Source of the DNA: Tritrichomonas musculus
Lineage: Eukaryota > Parabasalia > Tritrichomonadida > Tritrichomonadidae
NCBI GenBank assembly: GCA_039105265.1
Contig: JAPFFF010000008.1
Location: 6,131,078 to 6,195,077, forward strand
Length of the DNA stretch: 64,000 nt
Reading direction: 5' to 3'
The position numbers and the translations under genes were made by a program. A model generated the notes under the pieces. It did not search any database. It was not told where the DNA came from and saw only the letters and a program-made list of their open reading frames with translations. This document shows, in pieces, positions 1 to 11,700 of this stretch. Position 1 is the stretch's first letter, and each line of letters opens with the position of its first letter.

Positions 1-1101
1 GTGAACTTTTTCTGTCATTTGAATAATTTGGTCATAAATTTTTTTGAAATAATAACAATAAAGGAAAAACTCTAACTGATACAAAAAGTTTTAAACCGAC
101 TTTTTGAATAAAAGAGTAATTCAATTTTTTTTTTTGCATTATTTCCAAAACATCCATAAAATTAATATTTTCAACTCCAATCATAAAATAAAACAATTTA
201 TCTTTTGATTACTATTTTCAATAAGATATTGAAAAACAATTGAATTTTTCAAGTGTTTTTTTTTTTTTTTTTTTTTTTTTTTAATGCTTGATTTGTATAT
301 TTTAATAAATATGGATTTTTTTATATATAATATTGAATTTATAAACATATTGAGTTTTTTTTTACCTATTGAATTCTATTGAACTATTTCAATACAAATA
401 AAATCTATATTTATATATGAAAAGAATTTATTATACCTGCAAACAACTATCAAAATATAAATAATAATATGTTTAATCAATATAAATGTACGAAATAAAT
501 AGGAAATCTTTCAAAAGAATAATTAAAATAAATATTATCTTTATTTATTGAATAAAAATTTGAAAAGTTTTATTAAAATTTGAGTGGATAAAAGATGGTT
601 GAAGATATTTTCTTTTTATTTTAATAAAACGATTTCTTCTTTTTGTACTTTGCATTTTTATATATATATATATTTCAAACATTTATTTTTAATTAGATTT
701 TAATATATTTTTATGAAAATAAGATGATTTGAGCTGATACAGTTAGAATGCTGATTGTAGATTTTATAACAATTTAAAAATTTGAAATCAATCAATGATT
801 GAATGAATTTAAAAATTTGAAATCAATCAATGATTGAATGAATTTAAAAATTTGAAATCAAACTCTAAAGTTTTATTGTCGAATTACCATATCAGATTTC
901 ATACATCAAATTTTTCATTTTGGGCTTTAAGTTGCTTGACTAAACATTTCCCTCATAAAGAACAAGAATAAATAAAAATTAATCTTTTAAATTCCTGATA
1001 CATAATTATAGTAAATAATAAAAAAAATTAAAGTTTTTTCATTTAATACGTTCTATCTTTAAACATATAATATACAAATAGGCATAAAATGAAGTTGCTA
1101 A
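1..1101. other. AT-rich flank without a supported gene
   Basis: No open frame of coding character is visible on either strand. The stretch is made of A/T homopolymers, including a run of more than 20 T at about 258-282, short AT microsatellites (660-675) and a small tandem repeat listed separately. It lies downstream of the minus-strand gene that ends at 1102. Confidence 0.6.
771..860. repeat. 35-bp tandem repeat, about 2.6 copies
   Basis: A 35-bp unit beginning AATTTAAAAATTTGAAATCA restarts at 771, 806 and 841, with the third copy cut short at about 860. The copies are identical where they overlap. Nothing suggests a function. Confidence 0.85.
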
Positions 1102-2175
1102 CTACATGTTATTTGGTTCATTTTCTCGAGTTGCTTTTAATCTCAAACAGCCAGCTTTTCTGACGACATTTGGATCCCAGCTGACTCGAGGGGCTGGCTC
1201 AGCATGAGGAGCAGGTTTTGCTATAACTTTCGGCTTATTTAAAACAGATGCAACAGAAAGAGGACGGGTCTTTGCGATCATTGAATGAGGTCTCGACTTG
1301 ACTATTTTTGAGTATAGATTGACTTCATCGCTTAATTTACTACACCGTATTGTTAATTGATTGACTTCTGTCCTTAATTGCTGAATTCCGTTTAATTTCC
1401 GAACAACAATTGAATCTGTGATAACAGGAGGTCTTTTACGCACCACTTTGATCTTGACTAAAATTTTAATTGCATTACAAAGAAAGCAAAGAATGCATAA
1501 TGGAGGCTGTTCAACTTCATTAACATTAAAAGGCAAGCTGATATGATAATTGAGACAGAAATCAAATGATATACGTGCATTATTATTTTTTGAGTCTGCA
1601 ATATTAAGTAATGTTTCATTCATTGTGAAGTGATAAAGTATTATACGAAAATAAGGTAGCCCAAAAAATTGTTTTCCAATAACATTAAGTGGTGGAAGAC
1701 GTGAGTGCTTAGCAACAATTGCACTAATCCAGCGGCATATGGATGCTTCAGAATCTTGAACGGCAGTATATCTTGACTTTCCAAGAATGGGAGACATCTC
1801 ATTCATAGGAAAATGACGATCAAGATAGGCCCACATTAAACATTCGGTGACTGAAAGATAATTTTGGATTGAAAATTCGAGTTCAAATAAGTTACGCGGG
1901 TATCTAATAAAATACCCATTTTTATGTAATATATCTACAGGATTTGCGTTATCCAATTTATTTGAATCTTGAATTCCGAAAACAAAAAATGCAACATTGG
2001 CATATAAATTAGAATTTGATAAAAGTTGACCAGAAGGGCTTGTCGGATTGCTCCAAGTTTCTGTATAAAGCGAATCAATCGCATCTTTCAGATTTTGTGA
2101 ATCATTAAAATTTGGACATGATTCTTGACATGTCTGAAAGAGCCATAAAAATTGCGGAGGGCAGAATAAATTCAT
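1102..2175 (-). CDS. Hypothetical protein, possibly with a CH-like fold
   Basis: I do not recognise this protein (357 codons from the first ATG). The open frame extends seven codons further upstream, but only to a TTG after an in-frame TAA, so the ATG at 2175 (Met-Asn-Leu-Phe) is chosen. Around residues 140-220 the pattern (ICRWISAIV, then FRIILYHF, then a short amphipathic helix) loosely recalls the calponin-homology-like fold of microtubule-associated proteins. That is a weak resemblance by eye. A hydrophobic stretch (about 225-240, LCILCFLCNAIKILV) is followed by a short coiled coil (about 260-290) and a basic, Pro-rich tail. It might be a cytoskeletal adaptor, but no function can be assigned. 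It runs in the same direction as the next two genes, with ordinary spacers. Confidence 0.6.
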   Translation of the reverse strand: MNLFCPPQFLWLFQTCQESCPNFNDSQNLKDAIDSLYTETWSNPTSPSGQLLSNSNLYANVAFFVFGIQDSNKLDNANPVDILHKNGYFIRYPRNLFELEFSIQNYLSVTECLMWAYLDRHFPMNEMSPILGKSRYTAVQDSEASICRWISAIVAKHSRLPPLNVIGKQFFGLPYFRIILYHFTMNETLLNIADSKNNNARISFDFCLNYHISLPFNVNEVEQPPLCILCFLCNAIKILVKIKVVRKRPPVITDSIVVRKLNGIQQLRTEVNQLTIRCSKLSDEVNLYSKIVKSRPHSMIAKTRPLSVASVLNKPKVIAKPAPHAEPAPRVSWDPNVVRKAGCLRLKATRENEPNNM

Positions 2176-2421
2176 TAATACTATTAAACGTTGCAAACAA
2201 GTGTTTTTTCAGATGTTATTTGGCTCTATAAATTTAAAATTTTCTCATAAAATGAAATTGACTGAAAAATAAACGTACTTAAAAATGATTTTATAGAATA
2301 ACTTGAAGTGAAATTTTATTAATATAAATGGTATCATTCATGCTTAATGTTCATTAGAAAAGCATTTTCTTTTCTATATAATATATTATATAAAACAATC
2401 ATGAAAAAAACATACTTAGCT

Positions 2422-2865
2422 CTATTGGGTATGAACGTATGGAGAAACAAGATCACTGATTTGCTTTCTTACACCATCTCTCATACTAACAAGATATGCT
2501 CCTGTTTTTTTAATTTTTAAGATTTTTTGATCGCTATTTCCTAAGTCTGTACGCAATTTATCATCTAATGATTTAACATCGCTAATCAAAAATGCTTTAC
2601 CAAGTTGATTAAAAACATGAGTTTCACTTGGATAAGATAAAATTTCTTTTCTGGTAACATATTTGACTCTTCGTTTTGTTAGTTCAGATTGAAGTTGCTC
2701 TGTTAGAAGCGACAAATTTTCGGTATATTCATCTTCTTCATCACGCAATTTATAAAATTCTTGCTTGCACTCATCTGGAAGTGACACATAATTAGTCATA
2801 TTGGAAATGATTTTAAATGTAAAGTATTCAAAAAGTTTTTTAAAAACCTCTTCTTCAATGATCAT
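2422..2865 (-). CDS. Prefoldin subunit 1-like chaperone subunit
   Basis: A 147-residue protein with the prefoldin beta-type layout: a helical arm (about 30-65, acidic and heptad-like), a hinge containing FNQLGKAFLISDVKSL (about 85-100), which resembles the conserved 'vGkmF' segment of subunit 1, and a second helical arm (about 108-140). Prefoldin is a cytosolic hexamer that passes unfolded actin and tubulin to the CCT chaperonin (family knowledge). The ATG at 2865 is supported by an initiator-like TCATT ten nucleotides upstream. A second Met at residue 23 could start a more usual-length subunit of about 125 aa. The call rests on pattern and length, so another beta-type prefoldin subunit is possible. 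Confidence 0.6.
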   Translation of the reverse strand: MIIEEEVFKKLFEYFTFKIISNMTNYVSLPDECKQEFYKLRDEEDEYTENLSLLTEQLQSELTKRRVKYVTRKEILSYPSETHVFNQLGKAFLISDVKSLDDKLRTDLGNSDQKILKIKKTGAYLVSMRDGVRKQISDLVSPYVHTQ

Positions 2866-2872
2866 GTTGACG

Positions 2873-2877
2873 AATGA
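2873..2877 (-). promoter_or_regulatory. Initiator (Inr) TCATT of the prefoldin-like gene
   Basis: The minus strand reads TCATT with the putative +1 A at 2875, ten nucleotides before the ATG at 2865. It matches the trichomonad Inr consensus TCA(C/T)(A/T) in sequence and distance. Confidence 0.5.
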
Positions 2878-3023
2878 TCAGACAAATAAATTAAAAATAA
2901 TTTTATCATCATCAGACTAATGCTATTAATTTTGAAAATTTATTTTATATCTTAATTTTTTAAAAGAATAATATCAAGATTAAATACCTATATCTTTATA
3001 CATCACAACAATAATAATATTAT

Positions 3024-4679
3024 TCATAAAATATCATTTCTAATAAATTTTCTATTATTTTCAACATCATCTTCATTTTTTTCTATTTTATTAGAATCTT
3101 TAGATTGAACATCATTGCTATTATCATCTAATTCTTTCAATGAATCAGCTAATTTACTCATATCGCTGATTAATCCTTCTTTTTCATCATCTGGAATCTG
3201 GTCCATCATCATTAACATTTGCATCATTTCAATTGCAAGCTGGCCTTTATCAATTGGCTCAACATCAAAAGGAATCCGATTTTTCGAGTTTTCTTTAATC
3301 AGTCGGATTAGTGATTCTCTGTTTCTACCACCTCTTATTGGCTTATCTTCAGATTTATTTTTCATAGGAAAAATATGCACATGAGGAACGCCAGGCATAA
3401 AAGGGAACTTTTTTGGAGAAGAATTTTTGTCAATATCTATAAATCCGAATTTAAGAAAATATAGATTTTCATGTTTGATGCATTCGTCTGCAAATGAAAG
3501 AAAGATAGGAAAGAAATCACGGCAATGCGGGCAGCTTTCTTTTTTATAAAGAATTATAACGTCATGATTTTCATCGAGCACGAATTCCTCATAATTTCGT
3601 CCGACCACTTTAAAAACGGTTTTATTCAATTCGTTATCAATTTCTTCTTCTTCCTCAGAAAGATAAATTGGTTGAAGAACGTTATTAAAAATATCATCAA
3701 TCATTTTTGATGCTGACTCAAACCAATCATTCGAATTAAAAGCTTGATTCATAAAAATGTCAAAAAAATTTGATGCGTTGTAAAAAAATCCTTTTGGATA
3801 ATTGAAAATTAAAATTTGATGTTCAGAATTTCCAGCAAGTCCTTCAATGAATTTTTCAGCATATTCCTCGATATTTATGCCATAACCAACAATCAAAGAG
3901 TCAGCATATTTCTCACCAAGCTCGTAGAGAAATGTGTCTTCTTCATCGCCTAGATTATCGCAAAATAACGATAAAATAATTTTGTCAGAAATCATAATGT
4001 CCTGAGGTATTAAGTAACGATAAACTGGAAGACTTGCTTCTCGAATTCCATCAAAATCGCATGAGGTCGAAATAATTGTTTGATCTTCTTTTCTGAAGAA
4101 AGCAATCGTCGTTTCATTCAATTCTAACAAAGAGAGTATTTTTGGTGTTACTTTTTTTATATCAATAAAGCCAAGTTCACGACCAAGTTGCATTTGTAAA
4201 TTCAAAGACTGATCATACAATTCAGGTGGTGCTAAAATTGTGAAAGGTCCGTCATTTAATGATTTATATAATTCGGAAAGATTTGAAATAGCTGGAACTT
4301 GAGATGAGGGAGTTAATATTAGATCACATAAATAAAGAAATAATGAATTAGTTTCGGGAAAAGGGTAAGTTGCTAATATTTCGCCTTTGCTAATGTAAAA
4401 AATTGCAGGTATTGGCACTTCTTGTTCTTTGGTGAAATATTCAGAAGTTGATTGATCTAATAAAGTAAATTTAAGATTTTCAAAATAAAGGGCTGCATTT
4501 TTGATTGACTTATATCGATCTATGTTTATTTCAGAACCATCATTTTCATCTAACGCAACTGCAATAATATTTTTTTCGTCTGATAAAGATGATACTTCGT
4601 ATTCAGATACTGTAGGAACTAATGAATCAGTATTTGTGTATGGAATGAATATAAGAAGTGATGTTATAAAATAGAGCAT
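3024..4679 (-). CDS. Secreted/ER thioredoxin-domain protein, PDI-like
   Basis: 551 residues with an N-terminal signal peptide (MLYFITSLLIFIPY) and one clear thioredoxin domain near the C-terminus. The active site is CPHC at 383-386, preceded by the hydrophobic strand VIILY, and the cis-proline lies in GVPHVHIF (Pro432). Residues 60-340 have thioredoxin-like spacing without a CxxC and may be degenerate PDI domains. The C-terminal 100 residues are Met-rich, then acidic and helical. There is no KDEL-type ER retrieval signal, as the protein ends NDIL. Proteins of this kind form or rearrange disulfides in the secretory pathway (family knowledge). Because the retrieval signal is absent, residence in the ER rather than secretion is uncertain. 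Neighbouring genes do not hint at a partner. Confidence 0.75.
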   Translation of the reverse strand: MLYFITSLLIFIPYTNTDSLVPTVSEYEVSSLSDEKNIIAVALDENDGSEINIDRYKSIKNAALYFENLKFTLLDQSTSEYFTKEQEVPIPAIFYISKGEILATYPFPETNSLFLYLCDLILTPSSQVPAISNLSELYKSLNDGPFTILAPPELYDQSLNLQMQLGRELGFIDIKKVTPKILSLLELNETTIAFFRKEDQTIISTSCDFDGIREASLPVYRYLIPQDIMISDKIILSLFCDNLGDEEDTFLYELGEKYADSLIVGYGINIEEYAEKFIEGLAGNSEHQILIFNYPKGFFYNASNFFDIFMNQAFNSNDWFESASKMIDDIFNNVLQPIYLSEEEEEIDNELNKTVFKVVGRNYEEFVLDENHDVIILYKKESCPHCRDFFPIFLSFADECIKHENLYFLKFGFIDIDKNSSPKKFPFMPGVPHVHIFPMKNKSEDKPIRGGRNRESLIRLIKENSKNRIPFDVEPIDKGQLAIEMMQMLMMMDQIPDDEKEGLISDMSKLADSLKELDDNSNDVQSKDSNKIEKNEDDVENNRKFIRNDIL

Positions 4680-5474
4680 ATAAATCGATCATTTTTTATA
4701 TCACATTTTTTTTTTTTTTTATTTTTTTTGAATAATTTTTAATCGTCTTTATTTTGTCTTTAAAAGAGGTACCCAATCCACTTATTTTTAATTGAGTCAA
4801 AAAAATTAGGTATATTTTGACCAGGGGTCGCAAATTACCGACTATCCAAAGCAGTTTTTGACCCGAAATTCATTTATCTCAAAATGCGGAATTAATTTTT
4901 ATATAAAAAATATTTATTAATAAAATACGCAAGCTTTTTAATCCTTTTTATTTAAAATTTTTACTTCATTAGAATAATGCATCTAATAATTATCTCAATA
5001 TTTTAGAATGACCTTTCGTAAGTCTATCTTTATTAGAAAATCAAATTGTTGGCCTTTTTTTAATTAATTAATTAAATAAATTAAGGATGCCATTTCGCAA
5101 ATGACTTATGTTTTGGTAAATTAAAAATTCTTGATTCTCGTAAATGAACTTTTTGAATGGCATGGTGAAATAACAAAGCTGAATGTCGAAAAATTGAATT
5201 TTCGTGCCTGCTTTTTGAAAGGGAGTGTGCAAATATCATCAGAAAAAAATTGAATAAGGGCGATAAGACTCGGCCAAATAAATACATAAAATTGAATTAA
5301 AAACGATATTGATTCAAAAAGTAGAAACGATAAGCATTTTTATTATCGTGGCACATTTTTTAGCAAGAACTTGAGAACTTAGATTTTGAACTTCTTCTTC
5401 AGCGATGTTCTCAGTCTATAACTTGGAGGTTTAGCTTTATTATGATTAATAGAAGAAAATCTCTCTCACAGAAG
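4680..5474. other. Intergenic region, no gene seen
   Basis: This AT-rich spacer lies between the PDI-like gene and tRNA-Glu. The patch 4760-4870 is less AT-rich but holds no usable frame, and a 68-codon frame at 5081-5287 lacks coding character. No mobile-element ends were found. Confidence 0.5.
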
Positions 5475-5545
5475 TCCGACATCGTTCAGCGGTTAGGATA
5501 CGTGGTTTTCATCCACGGGATCGGGGTTCGACTCCCCGTGTCGGA
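5475..5545 (+). tRNA. tRNA-Glu (anticodon TTC)
   Basis: A complete cloverleaf can be drawn. The acceptor stem TCCGACA pairs with TGTCGGA, the anticodon stem CGTGG pairs with CCACG around the loop TTTTCAT (anticodon TTC), and the T arm is GGGG-TTCGACT-CCCC. No intron is present. It is transcribed by RNA polymerase III from internal A and B boxes, and a run of nine T follows at 5551. It sits between two minus-strand protein genes. Confidence 0.95.
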
Positions 5546-5550
5546 ATAAA

Positions 5551-5559
5551 TTTTTTTTT
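5551..5559 (+). terminator. Pol III T-run terminator of tRNA-Glu
   Basis: Nine consecutive T begin five bases after the tRNA 3' end, the usual RNA polymerase III termination signal. Confidence 0.8.
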
Positions 5560-5798
5560 ATGAATCTTGAAAGAATATATTATTATCCACAATTAAATTA
5601 TATAAATACAAACAGTTTTCTTTCATTCATAAAAAAAAAAAAACTATTTTCAAAATTATGAATAATTTCGATAAAGAAATATTGAACCAAAACTAAAAAA
5701 TCCTCTTCCAAACAATCCTTTAAAAAAATAATAAAACAAACTCTTATAATAGAATTATTTTTTTTTAATCACATTTAATTCACATATTTAAAAAAAAA

Positions 5799-8700
5799 TC
5801 ACTTTGGAGTGGCTGGTCTAGAAAACATCCTTTGAATATCTCTTCCAGTAACCTCGCTAAGCACGGAAGATTGGTAATCCAAGTAGTCCTTCAACTTCTT
5901 CAATTTCTCATCGTGCCCCTTCACAATCTTTACGATTCTGTTTGCCACTTTCTTTGCCTCGTCGATCTCCTCGTACTTTGAAGAGAGCTGGTTACTTTTC
6001 TCTTCGCACTCGTTTCTGAGTGAGTCATCATTCTGCTTGATGAGCGAGATCATCTCGTCCTTCAGCTGGTTGAATCTCGATGCGATAACTTTTTCATCGT
6101 TTTGCTGTCCACTTTTTGAGATTGAGTTTTTGAGTAAATTCAATTCCTTCCTCATTTCTGCCTCGATTTCCCTCTTGAAGGATGCGAACTCGCTGTTCTT
6201 TGTCTGCGTCTGTGTGACGTTTGGATTCTGGTTCTGACTTTGGTTCATGCTCTTCGCTTGCTGCGATCGCTGGCTCAGCTCATTTCGGACCAAATTGAGA
6301 GCGTTTTGAATCTGCTGTGAATTTTGTTGGTTGGCATTGACGATCATTTTCTTGAGGTTCTCGTTGAGTGCTTCTTGGCTCCTCTTGAAGTCGAGGAACT
6401 CGTTTGTCAAGTTGTGCAAATCAACGTTCTTCTCGTTTTCTTTCTCCCTCTCAATGTCAATGTCAAGAGTGACACCCCTCTCTTGGATTTGTAAAGTATT
6501 CAATTTCTGTTGCTCCTTCAGGCTCTTGATTTCCCTGGCGATCTTCTCGAACCTAATCGCAATCTTCTCGAATTTGCCGGCGATCTTCTGGTGAGCATCG
6601 GAGATCTTGATGAAGTTGCCGCTCAGGCGCTGCTCAATCGACTCAATCTGCTCCTGGATCTCTGAAATAACTGCATCGTCACGCTCGGCGCAAATATCTG
6701 TCACTTTTTGCTCACTTATTTGCTCTTCTGGTTCTTGCTTCTTTTGGAGATCCTTGAGCTTGCGGTTGAGGTCGCTGATCTGGTCTGAGTGGCCGTCTAG
6801 AGTAGACTGAATTTCTTCCTGTAGTGAAGTGATCTGATCCACTTTTTGTGAGAATGATCGAATTATATACTTGTCGTTCTCTGACAAGGTTGAAGAAGGC
6901 AGATCAATTTTTTCAAGAACGTTGTTGTTATTGTTGTTGTCGTCGTTTGACTCAATCAAGTCGAGTCTCTCTTCGACTTGCAAGATTGAGTTGTCCAATT
7001 GAGAGAGGTTTGTTTGGATCTGAGCTATTCTAGATCTCTGCATGTTTGCGTTGTCGACGATCAACTTTTGAGAAGCGTTAATCTGGTTGATATTTGTGAT
7101 AATTTCCTCCACTTTTTGAGAAAGTAAACTCTCAATTTCTCCCACTTTTTCAGAGGAAATTTGATCGTTTCCGAGTGAAATATTTCTGTGTAACGGTTCA
7201 CATTTCAATTTTTTCACTTCATGCTTGATGCATCCGATGTCGTGCTGAAGCCTTCCAATGTTGTCTTCCGTTTCTCCTTCCTTCTCTTCAAGTGCATTCA
7301 AAATCTCGTTGTGCTGGCGAATGTAGGCCGTTTGATTGTTCGCGTTGTCGACGACTTTCTTCAGCTGAGAGCTCATCGCGTGAAGGAACTCTGTCTGCGC
7401 CTCAATCTGAGCTTTGAGCTGCTCGAGCTCCGCTTTCTGTTCTGTGAATGAGTGCTGCCTGCTCTCGACGCTCGTTGATTCTTTGTCATGACTTGCAGGA
7501 CGGTTCGACAACAGCTTCTTGACTTCGTATTTGATGCATCTGATGTCCTTCTCAATTTGTTGAACTTTTTCAGATTCATCATTTACCAATTGATTTTTCA
7601 TTTCACATTTCATATTGTCAATTTGGCTCTGAAGTTCGTCCTCTTTGTGGACAACAGTATTCAGAACTTCCTGGAACTTCCTTATGTAGGACGTCTGGCT
7701 GTTTGTGTTGTCGACGAGCTTCTTCACTTGCGAGCTCAGCCTGCCGATGCTGTCATTATCAATGACTCCTTCTTCTCGCGCTTGAAGCTGCTCCTTGACT
7801 GTCTCAAGCTCTTCTTCTAACTGCTCGACTTTCTCGTCGAGGCTTCCTTTTTGCAGCGCCTCGTTCATCTTTCTGACTTGCTCCTTGACTGTCTCGAGCT
7901 CTTCTTCTAACTGCTCGACTTTCTCGTCGAGGCTTCCTTTTTGCAGCGCCTCGCTCATCTTTCTGACTTGCTCCTTGACTGTCTCGAGCTCTTCTTCTAA
8001 CTGCTCGACTTTCTCGTCATTGTTGCTGCTATCCAAGTCGACTTCTCTCTCTTTGAAAGCCTCTTTAGGCTTCTTCATCTCTTTGAGGATGCTTCTTACC
8101 TCGTACTTGAGGCAGCTGATATCGTGCTTCATCTTCTGCGTGTCTGGCGCATTTTGCTCATCGAATGGCTTCAGATCCATGCTCTGAATGTCCTCGATCT
8201 GGTCCATCCTGGCAGACAGACGTGCCACTTCTGAATCGTTTCTCTTGACGTGCGAAATGAGGGCCTCGTTGACGTCCTTCAGCTTCAAGAAGGAGCTCGT
8301 AACGGCATCAACACGATTCTTAAGGATGGCCAAATTGTCATTCAATTCTGAATCATCAAACTTCGGAGCTTCTTTGCTTTCTACATTTGACGGTGGACAA
8401 CTGTCGAGCTCTTCAAGTTGGCTGTCCAGTTTGTCCTGCCTTGCAAGGAGCTCAGAAATTGATGAGTCATGACTTGTGACATGAGATGTGAGTGCGTTAT
8501 TCACGTCTTTCAATTTATTGAATGCAGAAGTGAGCTCGTCTACACGATCCTTCAAAACAGACACGTTTTCATTCAATTCAGAATTGTCTTCGTTTTTATC
8601 GTTACTGTCAACTTTGACGCTTCTCTCTTGGACAGCTTCGATGACATCGTCGAGTCTCGCCTGGTCGAATTGATCGAGCTCGTTTTGGATGTCTTTCTGC

Positions 8701-11700
8701 TGCTCTTTCAAAATTTCAATGTCAGCTGTATTTTCTCTGACATGTGATGTTAAATTGCCATTCATTTCATTAATCTTTGAAATGAAGCCAGAAACCTCCT
8801 CGACTCTTTCTTTCAGTGCGACAAAGTCTTCATCGAGACGTCCTTCATGATGCTCTTGCTCTGGTTGTTCTTGTTCGGACTGTTGTGGCGGTTTTCGGTT
8901 CATTTTGAGCTCGTTCACATCACCTTCAAGATCAATCACTTCGTTCGACAGGACAATGAAGTCTTTGGCGAGAACTGATATTTCGTGGTTGTGTCTTCTG
9001 AGTGTCTCGTCTTGCGTCTCACTGTCAAGATCGATTTCCTCGCAGAAATCAATCGGAATCATCTTCATCTTCAACTTCTCGGCGGGCAGCAAGTGTGCAA
9101 CAATCTTCTCAAGCTTAGAAACCCTCTTGCGAAGCTTCGAGTTGCCCGCGCCATCTTCATCGTCATCTGCATCTTCATCGTTGTCATCCGACGAGAAAGT
9201 TGGGAACTCAAACTGCTTCCTAGGCGACTGGCTAGCATCCATTGATTGGATTTTGCCTTTCAAGGTCAAATATTGATCGTTCAACGAATTAAGTTTAGCT
9301 TTTGTCTGTCTCAGATCGTCTGACAGTGAATTAATTGTGGACTGCAGCTCTTCGATGTTCTCGTTGTCGTTACTGATGTGAACGTCCCTCTCCTGGACAC
9401 CTCCCAGCATTTGATTCTGCTCAAGTAATTCCTGGAGACCGTTTATTTTTTCTTTAATTTCCTGTATCTCGTCTGGCCAGCTCTCCATGTCGCTCAGGCC
9501 CTCCTCGAGCTGTACAACACGAGACAGCAGCGGCTCAGTGACTCGTACTTGCTGCTCTTCAAGTTTGCCCCGAAGAGCATTCAATGTCTCTATCGTCTTG
9601 CTTTGTGACACACTCACCTCATTCAGGCGATCAACAAGCTCGTCGTCAGGCGCGCTCGGGGCCGCCTCTCTCTCAATGCCTTGTTGCTCTTGTTGTCTCA
9701 TGCTGAGGTCGTCGAGTTGCGACTCAATTTGGAGGATTCGCTCTGACAATTCTTGCGGCGACTCATTCATTGCCTCGTCAAGCTTGGCTCTCAATATGTT
9801 GACGGTTTCTATCGTCTTGGATTGAGAGGCTGCTATTTCATTCAGTCTATCCTTCACAAGTGAGAAGTCGTCAGAGCCGCTCGTGACGCTGACTTTATCC
9901 TCCAAAAGTGAAAGTCGGCGCTCGGCGTCGTCTGGAATTGACGGCAATTCTATCTGGTTGAGCTGCTCCTCAATCTTCGATACTCGCTCGTTGTTCTCGC
10001 TTAGTTTCGATCGCATTGAATTGAATGCATCAATGGTCTTATTTTGTGAAATTGAGAGGTTATTTAGTCGCTCGCTAATTTCGGCCATTTCAGGCATGTT
10101 CAGAATGGCTTCTCTGTCCAGGATTCCATCTTCTAGCTGTGCAACACGTGATAAGAGTGGCTCTGTGACTTGATTTTGCTGCTCTTCAAACTTGCTCTGA
10201 AGTGTATTCAATGCTTCTATCGTCCTGTTTTGTGAAAGGTTCACTTCATTCAATTTATCTTTAACGTCTTCTATCTCAGGTGCACTGAGAATGACATCTC
10301 TGTCAATCACTGGCTGCTGCTGGCTGCTATTTTTGAGGCACTCGTTGAGCTGGCCTTCAAATTGTGAGATATTATTTGACAAGGTCTGTTTGATTTGGTC
10401 AATTTCGTTGTTTTGCTTGTTATTGCTTTCATTAAGATGATCTTCAATCTGTGAGAGACGATTTGGCAAGGTCTGTTTGAGTTCTTCAATTTCATTAAGT
10501 TGATTTGACAAGGTCTGTTTGAGTTCTTCAATTTCACGGTTTTGAAGATTGTTTTGTTTGAGTTGTTCTTCAATTTGTGAAAGACGATTTGATGTGGCTT
10601 GCTTAAACTCTCCAATTTCATTGAGTTGGTTTGACAAGGTCTGTTTGATTTCGTCATTTTCACTTTTTTGAAGATTGCTTTGCTTGAGCTTCTCTTCAAT
10701 TTGTGAAAGACGATTTGATGTGGTTTGTTTAAACTCTTCAGTTTCGTTGTTTTGCTTGTTGGCGTTTTCTTTCAGCTGATCTTCAATTTGCGAGATATTA
10801 TTTGACAAAGTTTGCTTAATTTCATCAATTTCAACGTTTTGTTTGCTGCTTTGATTGAGCTGCTCTTCAATTTGTGAAAGATGATTTGATAAAGCTTGTT
10901 TAAGCTCTTTGATTTCATTGTTTTGCTTGTTGGTGCTTTCATTTAGTTGTCCTTCGATTTGTGAAATGGTATTTAATAAGGATTGCTTGAGATCATCGAT
11001 TTCATTGCTCTTGCTGCTGGATTTTTCGATTTGTGAAATACGATCAATTAAAGGTTGCGAATATTTGCTTTCAAAATCATCGATCCTTGCTTTCATTTCA
11101 TTAATAGTTCCTGTTGTACTATTTTGAGAGGTGGCAAGTTCATTTATTTGTTGCTTAATTGGGCTGATTGATGATATTTCAGATGCGTTCTGAGAATTAC
11201 TGCTTTCAACGTTATCCATACGACCAGCTAATTTCTGAATTTCTTTTGATTGTTGTTCAAGATTTGATTTTAAGGATGTCAAGTTTTCTGTAGATTTGTT
11301 TTGCATGTTGGAAATATCATCTAATTGTTTATTGATCTGAGAAAATTTAACATCATTATCTGATAGAGATACCGAACGAGTTTGTACCATGGAACTTTTG
11401 AGTTCTCTTAACTGTGACTGTATATCGGAAATCTGCTGAAGTTTGGAATCTTGTGATTTTTGATCATTCTTAATTTGACGAATTTGCCCTTGAAAATCTT
11501 GATTTTGTAAAGAAGTAAGTTGCTTTTCGATTTGTTGCTGATCATTTGAAAGTTTTGTAAATGATGAAGCTGTATCATCTAATTTCTTAGCAATTTCATC
11601 GAATTTTTGGATGCTATTTCGGCAATTTTGAAGATCTTCTTGAGAAGCATAGTTTTCATTTATGACATCAAGCGCATTCTTTAATGAGTCAACATCTGAT

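Noticed and set aside
5081-5287. 68-codon minus-strand frame
   Set aside because: No motif, no initiator and an amino-acid composition typical of chance frames in AT-rich spacer.
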